Assembly (NCBI RefSeq): GCF_010692325.1
Contig: NZ_JAAHHW010000002.1
Location: 200,527 to 264,526 of the forward strand
Direction: 5' to 3'
Length of the DNA: 64,000 bases
Source of the DNA: Moorena sp. SIO3I8
GTDB lineage: Bacteria; Cyanobacteriota; Cyanobacteriia; Cyanobacteriales; Coleofasciculaceae
Shown: one piece after another, positions 19,753 through 29,600 of the stretch
How positions within the stretch are numbered: position 1 is the first letter of the stretch
Layout of the letters: every line of letters begins with the position of its first letter
The notes under the pieces: generated by a model
What the model was told of the DNA's origin: nothing
Seen by the model: only the letters and a program-made list of their open reading frames with translations
The model's database searches: none
Program-made: the position numbers and the translations under genes

Positions 19753-21054
19753 TTACAGGTGAATCCTCACCTCTACTTGTAAGTTGGTAAATGCTGCAAC
19801 TCGTTGACTGTCTACGGAATCATCAATGCGGATTTTAACGTCCACCACTTTACGATCTGTATCTGATCCAGGATTAACATCAAAAACCTGTTGTCTGTCA
19901 ATTTGTAAACCAATCTCAGCGACTGTTCCCTGTATTTTCCCCTCAAAAGCAGCACTACTAATAGTAGCTTTTTGACCCAGATGGACTTTGCTAATATCCG
20001 TTTCATGGACTTCTGCGATTACATACATCTGGTCGGTTTGACCTATTTCAAGAAGCCCGTTACTGCCAATAATTTCTCCAGATTTGGTGTGAACTTTCAG
20101 GACTTGTCCATCGATAGGAGAACGGATGTAGGTTAAATCTAGTTCAGCTTGAGCAAGCTTGACAGCAGCGATCGCACTCTCAATCTCTCCCTGAGCTATT
20201 TGTACATCTACTGGACGAACCTCAGTAATACGGTCTAGAGTCGCTTTTGCTTGACTGATCTGTTCTTGACCTGTGTCCATAGTCCGTCGCTGAGTCGCTT
20301 TTGCTTCATTAATTTGCTCTTGAATCGTTTCCACAGTTCGTTTCAGAGCAGCATTTGCTTCATTAATTTGCTCTTGAATCGTTTCCACTTGCAGACGTTT
20401 ACTGTCAAAAAGAGAGGCAGAAATTGCACCTTCTTGATAGAGTTTTTGATTACGTCGATACTCGGCTTGAGCATTACGCAATTGGGCTTGTAAGCGAGCC
20501 AGGGTTGCTTCCTGTGTCGCCACTTCCCCTCGTAACTGAGCTTGTAAGCGAGCCAGGGTTGCTTCCTGTGTCGCCACTTCCCCTCGTAACTGGGCTTGTA
20601 AGCGAGCGATCGTTGCCTCTTGTGCCGAAATTTCTCCTGCCTGAGCCCCAGCTTTAACTTTGTCCAGACGAGCTTGGGAAATTTTAACCTTTTGTTTAGC
20701 TTGTTCTAAAGTAGCAAAACGAAGAGCATAACTGTCTAGCAGAGCGATGATTTGCCCTGCCTTAATCTTGTCTCCTTCTTTCACTAAGAGTTGGTCAACT
20801 CGAGTACCTCCTACAGAATTAGGGGCAGACAAACGAGTCACTCCTCCTTGAGGCTCTAGACGTCCAAGGCCAGTGACCCCAACCATGACCATGGTATTAT
20901 TTTCTGGGGAATTTGATATAGAAGCTTGACGTTTAGATTGAAATTGGGGCAAGCCATAGAAATAAATCCCCCCAGTAGCTAAAGCCATAGCTGCTGAGAA
21001 AATCAGGTACCATTGACTTACAGGGTTTGTAAATGATTGACTTTCCTTATGCAC
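19753..21054 (-). CDS. HlyD/DevB-like membrane fusion protein
   Basis: This 433-residue protein has one N-terminal membrane anchor (WYLIFSAAMALATGGIYFYG) and a biotinyl-lipoyl-like half motif (GGTRVDQLLVKEGDKIKAGQ). A long coiled-coil hairpin spans about residues 115-290 and a beta-barrel part follows (VLKVHTKSGEIIGSNGLLEI). The hairpin contains near-exact repeats: an 18-residue RLQAQLRGEVATQEATLA unit encoded by 54-bp DNA copies starting near 20486, 20540 and 20594, and VETIQEQINEA units on the return arm. Lengthened hairpins reach across the periplasm to an outer-membrane channel. It is the first gene of the devBCA set. Confidence 0.88.
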   Translation of the reverse strand: MHKESQSFTNPVSQWYLIFSAAMALATGGIYFYGLPQFQSKRQASISNSPENNTMVMVGVTGLGRLEPQGGVTRLSAPNSVGGTRVDQLLVKEGDKIKAGQIIALLDSYALRFATLEQAKQKVKISQARLDKVKAGAQAGEISAQEATIARLQAQLRGEVATQEATLARLQAQLRGEVATQEATLARLQAQLRNAQAEYRRNQKLYQEGAISASLFDSKRLQVETIQEQINEANAALKRTVETIQEQINEAKATQRRTMDTGQEQISQAKATLDRITEVRPVDVQIAQGEIESAIAAVKLAQAELDLTYIRSPIDGQVLKVHTKSGEIIGSNGLLEIGQTDQMYVIAEVHETDISKVHLGQKATISSAAFEGKIQGTVAEIGLQIDRQQVFDVNPGSDTDRKVVDVKIRIDDSVDSQRVAAFTNLQVEVRIHL

Positions 21055-21228
21055 GATAATCGTTAGTTGGCAATAGTAGTGGAGAAGTGCATCGCAATGC
21101 CACTGGGTTGACTGTATAATGAATTCTGTTGTACATTAACTTCATCTAAGAAGATGAGGCAGAAAGCATGGATGGTTTGAACTGGCTAAATTTGCTATTG
21201 CTGAAGTAATAAAACGCGCATCATAAGA

Positions 21229-21408
21229 TATATAGCATTTATTAATTCGCTGAGGTACTTTCGTCCTGGGTTTTAGGGAGCTAAGACCGTGGATCACGCT
21301 TTGGCCTAGCGTGGCCTAGGGCCAAACGCGAATGGAGCTGGCAGTAGGAAGTAGGAAGTAGGGAGAATAAAATTGACTTTACCTAATAAGTACGATAAAC
21401 GCTATATT
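21229..21408. repeat. MITE-like element with TATATAGC ends, copy C
   Basis: It starts TATATAGCATTTATTAATTC and ends with the inverted GATAAACGCTATATT. Inside are GAGGTACTTTCGTCCTGGG, a GCGTGGCC palindromic module and a GTAGGAA microsatellite. Confidence 0.6.
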
Positions 21409-21894
21409 ATCTTCGCCATCACTAGATGTAACTAGTGTGTACAAAGTTTTGCAAGTTGGTAAAAATTCAATTATTTATGAATGTTGGCAGTACACCACTG
21501 AACCTATATATTTTTTTTAAAACCAGTAATTATCCTAAATTAAACTTTATTTTTTTGGTAAATTAACCCTATTTATCTACCTTTAAATAGTATGTCATGA
21601 TTGGCAAATTATCGCAAGGGAATTTTAGGAATATTTTTTAAAGATTGTTTAAAGCCTATCTAGGACATTTAATTGAATAAAATACTAATTTTATGATTAT
21701 TTTTTGATAGATATTTTTATAAATGTAATCGTGAAATTTTCTAGATAATAAAAAAACGTTTTGGCGCTTTAAGCAAAGTCTCAGGAGTTAAGCAGTGAAC
21801 CCAACAATCAATGTTCCAATTTTGCTGACTACACTCCACACCCTATAGCCCACAACCATTCTAAATCAATAAGCTTGGAGCCTAGGGCGTGTCT

Positions 21895-21990
21895 TCAAAC
21901 TCGGATATCCCCCTAAATCCCCCTTAAAAAAGGGGGACTTTGAGTATGGCTCCCCCTTTTCTAAGGGGGGCTGGGGGGGATCTAAATCTT
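21895..21990. repeat. Dispersed C-tract/G-tract inverted repeat
   Basis: Blocks of the type TCCCCCTAAATCCCCCTT and GGGGGACTTTGAG alternate to give long G/C-tract complementarity. The same motif forms the core of the element at 9945. It recurs widely in cyanobacterial intergenic DNA (general knowledge). Confidence 0.6.
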
Positions 21991-22180
21991 GCAGAAAACT
22001 TTGAAAACACGCCCTAAGTACTAAGTCTTAGAAAGTGGTAGAAGACACCCTCAAGCAAGACCGCTCAGATTTTAGCTACTGGGTTAATGCTACTGGGTTA
22101 ATGCTACTCTCAGTAGATCACAAAGTTAGGAAATCCTAAGGTTTTGGTGGTGTTAGGTTAATGATTTTAGATTAAACTGG

Positions 22181-24292
22181 TTAAGTACTTTTCTTGGAGA
22201 CAGTGGTGTGGAACTTCTTTCCAAGTCTTTTCTTGAAGCCAGCACCAAAAATCAGTGTGGCTAAAGAACCCAAAATGGTGGTGGGTTCAGGAGCTGAAGG
22301 CACAGATCCAGTAGAAAGGCTGGAACTAGCTACCCAGGCATCAAAGGATCCGGCATTGGCTCCTCCCAAAGACCCATCAGTGAATCCGGCTAAGTAAACC
22401 TTAGCAGCCTGTTGGGCATCAATACCAAAAAAGGCAAAGTCATCTTCGGGGGTTCCAAACTGCTCAGTCATCAACAGGTTACCGTCACTGTCGAACTTGG
22501 CAACAAAGACATCATTGAGTCCGGCATTTATTCCTCCTAAATCACCATCAGTGATCCCTGAAATATAGATCAAGCCGTCACTGTCGATGTCAATAGCGAA
22601 GGCGCTCTCAGAACCAGAAGTGCCAATCTGTTGAGTCCATAGCTGGTTGCCATCCGTGTCATACTTAACCAAGAAAGCATCATAATACCCAGCATTAGGT
22701 CCCCCTAAAGAGCCCAGGGTAAATCCTGTGCTGTAGACATTACCAGAGCTATCAAGAGCAACATCCCAGGCAAAATCATAATTAGAAGTACCAAACTGCT
22801 CAATCCACAACTGCTCACCGTTACTATCAAACTTCGTCAACCAGCCATCATACAACCCAGCATGCTCTTCGCCTAATTTACCAGTAGTGAATCCTGTAGC
22901 AAAGACATTACCATTGTTGTCGGCTGCAATACCGTAAAGTTCGTCAAACTCAGGAGTACCAAACTGTTTAGCCCACAACTGGTTACCATTGCTATCAAAC
23001 TTGGCGACATAGGAATCATCAAACAGGGGAATGGGCTGATCTGATCCAGCATTTACTCCGCCTAAGTCACCTGTAGTATATCCCCCAGTGTAGATATTAC
23101 CGTCATTATCAACGTCAATTGCAAAGGCAGTGTCAAATTCGGAAGTTCCATACTGTTGACTCAACAGCGTGTTGCCATTACTGTCTAACTTAATAAAATA
23201 GGCATCATCTCCTCCAACAACCGACCCCCCTAAGTTACCCGTGGTAGTCCCTGCAATGTAAACATTGTCATTGCTGTCAAAGCTAATATCAAAGGAGCGG
23301 TCCTCACCAGAAGTCCCCAACTGTTGAACCCACTGTTGTTCACCCTGGCTATTGTATTTAGCTATGTAGGCATCTTGAGATCCAGCATTGGATTGCCCCA
23401 AGTCCCCTTGAGTCCATCCTGTAACGTATACATTACCAACGCTATCAGTGCCAACGTTAAAGGCGATATCAACACTGGCACTTCCCAACTGCTGAGCATT
23501 ATCGAAAGCTGGTTGTTGGGATGGGGGAGTATTATCGTACTCAAAGTAGTCACCATCTACACTCAGACCAGAAGCTCCTGGCAAAACGGCGATCAGATCA
23601 GGTCTAGGATTATTCACAAATATGGCTGTGCCATTTTGTTTCGGTCCGATCGGTTTGAGAGTATACTTACTTGAATCGCCGTGAAGCCTAATAATATCTT
23701 GGTTGGGATCGAAGTCTGGAATTAAAGCATAGTCATTCTTGCCTCGGAATCCGGTACCGCCAGCGTAGTAGGGATTATTCTCATCGCCCAACAAAAATCG
23801 GTCTGTGGTAGGGGCATTGAAGCTCGATCCTTCACTAGTACTATCAGGACCACCAATTAAGATATCAATTTCTCCTTGACCAGGTATAGGAGCACCAGGA
23901 TCGACACCCAGTAAAATATCATTGCCAGTACGAGTGAAAATGATATTATTCCCTGAATCCCCTACAAAAGCATCGGGACCTGGGGTGCCTACTTTCAGGA
24001 CAGTAATAAAATCCGCTAGTATATTATCATCTGAGGTTTGACTACTACCTGATGTTCCGCCTGATGTTCCGCTGTTGACTATGGGCCAAGGCAATAGTCT
24101 TTGCAAGAATGAATTATTATTGGAAATCCTTCGATTGTTTGACGATAGGCTGCTCAAAAAATTACTGATATCAGATTCTTTCGGATCTGACAAATTTAAG
24201 GAATGAGATGTAGCCGGTTTGACCTCAACTCCCAAAATTCCCAAAGTAGCTAATAAAATATTAGCGGTAGCAAAAATGGAGGCTTTCACCAA
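22181..24292 (-). CDS. Secreted SBBP-repeat beta-propeller protein with PEP-CTERM signal
   Basis: This protein has 703 residues. An N-terminal signal-like segment (ASIFATANILLATLGILGV) precedes a region related to calcium-binding Gly/Asp repeats (GDSGNNIIFTRTGNDILLGV, IDILIGGPDS). From about residue 265, some seven units of 55-60 residues follow. Each has NVYVTG-, LGGxNAG- and DAYxxKYxxxGxQLWxQQxG-type elements, the SBBP pattern. The C-terminus is a PEP-CTERM sorting signal: PEPTT, a hydrophobic stretch (ILGSLATLIFGAGF) and a basic tail (KKRLGKK). It should be exported to the cell surface. The ligand or role is unknown. Confidence 0.88.
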   Translation of the reverse strand: MVKASIFATANILLATLGILGVEVKPATSHSLNLSDPKESDISNFLSSLSSNNRRISNNNSFLQRLLPWPIVNSGTSGGTSGSSQTSDDNILADFITVLKVGTPGPDAFVGDSGNNIIFTRTGNDILLGVDPGAPIPGQGEIDILIGGPDSTSEGSSFNAPTTDRFLLGDENNPYYAGGTGFRGKNDYALIPDFDPNQDIIRLHGDSSKYTLKPIGPKQNGTAIFVNNPRPDLIAVLPGASGLSVDGDYFEYDNTPPSQQPAFDNAQQLGSASVDIAFNVGTDSVGNVYVTGWTQGDLGQSNAGSQDAYIAKYNSQGEQQWVQQLGTSGEDRSFDISFDSNDNVYIAGTTTGNLGGSVVGGDDAYFIKLDSNGNTLLSQQYGTSEFDTAFAIDVDNDGNIYTGGYTTGDLGGVNAGSDQPIPLFDDSYVAKFDSNGNQLWAKQFGTPEFDELYGIAADNNGNVFATGFTTGKLGEEHAGLYDGWLTKFDSNGEQLWIEQFGTSNYDFAWDVALDSSGNVYSTGFTLGSLGGPNAGYYDAFLVKYDTDGNQLWTQQIGTSGSESAFAIDIDSDGLIYISGITDGDLGGINAGLNDVFVAKFDSDGNLLMTEQFGTPEDDFAFFGIDAQQAAKVYLAGFTDGSLGGANAGSFDAWVASSSLSTGSVPSAPEPTTILGSLATLIFGAGFKKRLGKKFHTTVSKKST

Positions 24293-26636
24293 AATTCAAA
24301 CTCCCTATTCTTCCTTGTACTTGGTAGAAAAATTATGCTCCCAGGCGGCTTTGGTCAAAACCATGACCGTTTCTGAAGTCATATAAGGTGATTGAGGCTA
24401 CAGTCTGTCATCCCTATTTGAGGTAACGGTAAGGTAGTGGTCAAGGCATTAGTTACAACCAAGACAAATATATCTCCTGAGATAATTAACTCAAGTCATT
24501 AACTCAAGTCACCTCATCAGCCGCTAGCTTCTAAACTAATTGTTGCATACCCCAAGCATATGCAACCACAGATTTTGGATATCTTTATTGAAACAACATA
24601 GTGATTGCTCAATGATATAATGCTTCTCTAAAACTGTCAATGGATTGGCTATGGGATTAACTCTAGACAAATGAAAAAAAAAATTGCCTTTGAAGAAAAT
24701 TTTATTGTATAAAAGAGGTATTATTCTGCTAGTAAAGCAGAGGATATATTTATAAAATACCATGATTACAAAATACTTTCTATTTTTGAGTGAGTTTTTA
24801 GCGTTTTAGGCACGCTAGCAGCTTATATGTCCATAAAAAACATATATATTCACCATTTTTTTACCATTACTTGAGCTTTCTTTATCGGACTTTCATTCAC
24901 AGTTTTTGAATGATTGAATAGAAGTTCTGTATAAATCAATTATGGTTCAAGAATATGGCTTATTAACGAGAGGTAGTTGTACTCACTACCGGTGCAGTTG
25001 GTGGTTTTGGACAGGAGTTAACCCGACAGTTATTAAGGGCTGGCAGTCTATTAATTCTATCTGATCTCGAAGAAATCATTGTCCGTAAACAGGCTGAAGT
25101 GATTTGACGTGAAGTTGCAACAGGGGATGTGATACCACGCCTAGGAGCTAACTTTCCTTCCCCTTAGGGATGTAAAAGCCTAACACTTAACACCTAAAAT
25201 CTTGCTCTAACCCTCAAAACTAAATTGGCAGAGTCCTAGTGGTTGACGGCTTAAAGCCCTACCTAAGGCTATAATCGCCACTTAATCAAGAATTTATACA
25301 AAATTTATCAAATATCTTTCTGATATTTATAAAATTGTATGATTATTGTATTTAAGTTAACATTTAACCTGTAATTCGGGATTGCTTTGTCAAGCTACAT
25401 GGCTCCTTAAAACTAAGTTTAAGAGGCTAAGTCTAGTTTAGATCAACAGAAAAAACGGTTACAGGCGAAATCCCTGTCGTAGTAATTGAGGATAAATTAT
25501 TTTTTTGTATTGAATATTTATATGGCTCAATGTGTAAATCCGTAAAAATTGGCTAGGTTAAATTCAGATATTTTTTCTAATATCAATTTGGTCAATATTG
25601 TCATTGACACCAACTATATTGCTATTCTCGATCTAGATAGATAGACTTGAACTGGAGAAAAAAGTTTGCTATTTTAGGGTGAGCGTTTACCTATCAACTC
25701 CTGAGCTAAGGCGCTACGGGTATGCTGTACACACAGCTAATCTAATTCAACCTCTGATCAATAAAGAGAGTTCCCCCATAAGCTTGTTTTCGTGAGCGAC
25801 GCGCTTCGTGATCGGCTACTCCTGACTCGGTTCTGTTGCAGGAATCATGAATAGCTGATAGCTGGCAAGTAAAGTAAGCACGTAGCTCGTTAGCTGATGC
25901 CTGAATACCTCAGGGGATGACAAGCAGCTTGAAAGCTGGACTTGGTGTTGGATGTAGGGTGTGAGGTGTAGGGTGAAATTAAGCCGTAACTAAAACCTGT
26001 TAATCATCACTGAACCAGATAGAGTAGTTTCCTGGAAATTCAGGCGCTAATTTCTGGTCAATAAACCTGTCAATAAGCGCCAAGAGTGGTGAGAGTTAAA
26101 ACGCAATCAAGCCTGCTCTCACCTGAAGCTATGGTATGTAGAGTTACGGCAGTAAGCGTGCAACATCGCAGAAATAAGTGATACCAAGTTGCCTTCATAT
26201 ATAGGACTTTCTCCCTGCTCCTCCCCTACTTTCCTCTCTTCCCACAAGTCTCTCTATTGGTAGTTTTTTATGTCCCTTTACAAACAGTCAACAATAACCA
26301 TTCAGGATATGAAATTTTTGAAAAGATCATCCAACTTATCCCTTAGGGCAATCGATCCTATTTACAATAGCTAAAATGGAGGCAATAATTAGGTTGCAAT
26401 CTATTATTGCATTTCATAATAAGGTACTTTAATTATAACAAAAAAAAAAAAAATAAATCTCCCTTTATTTTTGGCATAAAATTGCTAAATTTTTAATTTT
26501 TCATTTGTTATTAACGAAAAATTAATTTAAAATTAAAAGCTTGATAATAAATTAATAAACTAAGCAATTTAGTTTATAAAACTAGTTTTATAATCACCAA
26601 AAAAAATTAAATTTTAATTAAGTTAACTAGTTTACC
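24293..26636. other. Long AT-rich intergenic region, about 2.3 kb
   Basis: This separates the divergent beta-propeller gene and the large PKS gene. It contains one recognisable SDR remnant (24942-25167). The last 250 bp before the PKS gene are extremely AT-rich, with homopolymer A near 26443, and probably act as promoter and leader. I see no intact gene. A 75-codon minus frame at 24536-24763 is hydrophobic but unrecognised. Confidence 0.55.
24942..25167 (+). pseudogene. Short-chain dehydrogenase remnant
   Basis: The frame from ATG 24942 reads MVQEYGLLTRG and then must shift at about 24972 to continue as a Rossmann start: VVVLTTGAVGGFGQELTRQL, LRAGSLLILSDLEE. An in-frame TGA interrupts it before REVATGDVIPRLGANFPSP and a stop at 25165. 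The GxxGGxG-type nucleotide loop is recognisable, but everything beyond the first beta-alpha-beta unit is missing. It is a decayed N-terminal fragment of an SDR gene. Confidence 0.6.
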
Positions 26637-29600
26637 GTGCTTAAGACTCAGTCTATGTCTAATTCTAAACTTGACATGGCATTGGCCCAGCTCCAAGACG
26701 ACGTGGATAGCTTTGAAAAGAATCTGATCCAACGTATCCAAGGGAAAGACACGATGTCGGATAAATTAACACAATCAAGCAATATCAACCAAAAACTCCC
26801 ACAAACTCCTATCGCCATTATTGGTATGGCATCGCTTTTACCGAAAGCCAGAAATTTGCAGGAATACTGGCGGAATATTATTCAAAAAATCGACTGCATT
26901 ACTGATATTCCTGCCTCCCACTGGAATGTAGAGGACTACTACGATCCAGACCCGAAGGCACCGGACAAAACCTACTGCAAAAGAGGTGGATTTATCCCAC
27001 ATATTGATTTTAATCCCATGGAGTTTGGGCTCCCTCCGAACATCCTGGAAGTAACAGATGTTTCCCAGTTGTTAAGTCTAGTAGTGGCAAAGGATGCGAT
27101 CGAAGATGCGGGCTATGGCAAATCCCGGGAGTTTAATCGAGAGCGTACTGGGGTTATCCTAGGCTCGGCACTGGCAAAACAACTATGTACACCACTTTCA
27201 GTTAGATTGCAGTATCCGATTTGGGAGAAAGTCCTAAAAAGTAGTGGGTTATCGGATCACGATACTAAAAAAATTGTAGAAAAGATAAAGCTAGCCTATG
27301 TGCAGTGGAACGAAAATGCTTTTCCCGGGATGCTAGCTAATGTAATTGCTGGACGAATCGCCAACCGTCTAGATTTGGGGGGAACAAACTGTGTAGTGGA
27401 TGCCGCCTGTGCCAGCTCATTAGGTGCTTTAAAAATGGCAATTAGTGAGCTGAGTGAGCATCGTGCTGACATGATGCTCACTGGAGGAGTTGACACTGAT
27501 AACTCCCTCATGGCCTATATGTGTTTTAGCAAAACACCTGCCATCTCCCCAAGCCAGACTATTAAGCCTTTCGATGCTGAGTCGGATGGGATGATGCTGG
27601 GTGAAGGCATCGGAATGCTGGTACTTAAACGTCTGGAGGACGCTAAGCGAGATAATGACAGAATTTATGCTGTGATCAAAGGCATTGGTACCTCCAGTGA
27701 TGGTCGATATAAAAGCATTTACGCTCCTCGCCCAGAAGGACAAGCGAAAGCATTGAAGCGGGCTTACGAAGATGCAGGTTTTTCTTCTAGTAGTGTCAGC
27801 TTGATTGAAGCACATGGTACGGGGACTAGGGCTGGGGATCCTAGTGAATTCAAGGCTCTAAAGGACGTTTTTAGTCAAAACAACCCCAAAAAGCAGTATG
27901 TTGCTCTCGGTAGTGTTAAATCTCAGATTGGGCATACCAAAGCTGCGGCTGGTGCCGCCAGTCTAATCAAAACTGCTTTGGCTCTACACCACAAAATCTT
28001 GCCACCTACTATCAACATCACCAACCCCAACCCATCACTGGATCTTGATAATTCTCCATTTTATTTGAATAGTGAAACCCGACCCTGGATTCGGGCTGAA
28101 GGAGATGGGCCAAGGCGTGCTGGTGTGAGTTCTTTTGGCTTTGGTGGCACGAATTATCATGTTGTTCTCGAAGAATATGAACAGGAAAACAATCATGCCT
28201 ATCGTTTACACCACACTTCCGAGTCCATTCTCCTGTCTGCGCCAACACCAGAGCAATTGTTAGCTCGTTGTGAAGATACCTTACAAAAATTGCAATTTAA
28301 GACTGGAGAGGAGCACTACCAGGAACTAATTGATAGCTGTAAAGCTGAAGAAATTCCGGTCACTGAAGCCAGAGTGGGGTTTGTGGCGGATTCTCTAATA
28401 CAAGCTTGCAGATGCTTACAAACCACTATTAACTACCTGAAAAAGAGACCACAAGCACCGTCGTGGAATCATCCCCAAGGGATCTACTATCGTGACAGTG
28501 GCATCAAGCTGGAAGGAAAAGTCGTTGCCCTGTTTTCAGGTCAAGGTTCCCAGTATCTAGAAATGGGGCGGGAACTGGTGATGAATTTCCCTTGTTTGCG
28601 CCAGACCTATGGTTATATGGATAGTCTGTTCCTCAAGGATAGTTTGAAGCCCGTTTCAGAAAAGGTTTTTCCTGCGCCTGTGTTTGATACAGCTCAACGG
28701 CATATCCAGGCTGAAGCACTGCAAGGTACAGATTATGCTCAGCCAGCCATTGGAGCCTTCAGTGTTGGTCTTTATAAGATTCTACAACAGGCAGGATTTA
28801 AGCCTGATTTTATTGCTGGACACAGCTTTGGAGAACTCACTGCTCTCTGGGCTGCTGAAGTTTTGAGTGATGAGGATTACTTTTTCCTAGTTAAAGCTAG
28901 AGGCCAGGCAATGGCAACCCCAGATGATCCAAATTTTGATCCGGGAGCAATGCTGGCGGTGAACGGAGAAGTTAATCGAGTCAAAGCGGTTATTGATAGT
29001 TTTCCTCAAGTTACCATTGCCAATTTCAATTCCAATCGCCAAGTGGTCTTAGCCGGTTCAACAGCAGAAATTCCGAAGGTAAAGGAAGTGTTGACTGAAA
29101 AAGGGTATTCTGCTACTTTGCTGCCAGTTTCCGCTGCCTTCCATACTCCTCTGATTGGACATGCCCAAAAAGCTTTTGCTCAAGCGAGTGAAGCAGTTAC
29201 GTTCAAAAAAGCAAAAATTCCTGTTTATACCAATGTGACTGGGGAGCGTTATCCCACTGAACCCCAAGACATTAAAAACATTTTGGGAGTACATTCAAGC
29301 AAGTCAGTACTGTTCAAGCAGGAAATCGAAACTATCTACAATGCAGGGGGGTATTGCTTTGTTGAGTTTGGACCTCGGAGCATCCTGACCCACTTAGTAA
29401 AGGATATTCTTGGTGATAAACCCCATGTCGCCGTAGCCTTAAATGCTAGTCGTCAACAGGATAGCGATCGCCAATTGCGTCAAGCGGTTATCCAGTTGCG
29501 CGTCGCTGGTTTGCCCTTGAAAAACCTCGACCCCTACCAAATTGAGCCTCCAGCACCCAAGACTGACAATAAAAAACCCCTGAATTTCCGCTTAAATTGC

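Larger units (their letters stand above)
21055..22180. other. Intergenic region with repeats
   Basis: This holds the divergent space upstream of devB and the tail of the beta-propeller gene. It contains a MITE-like element (21229-21408) and a C/G-block repeat (about 21895-21990). Short GCTACTGGGTTAAT duplications lie near 22080. No coding frame is supportable. Confidence 0.6.

Noticed and set aside
24536..24763. 75-codon minus-strand frame
   Set aside because: Hydrophobic and Cys-containing but with no family resemblance; lies in an AT-rich region where chance frames are expected.
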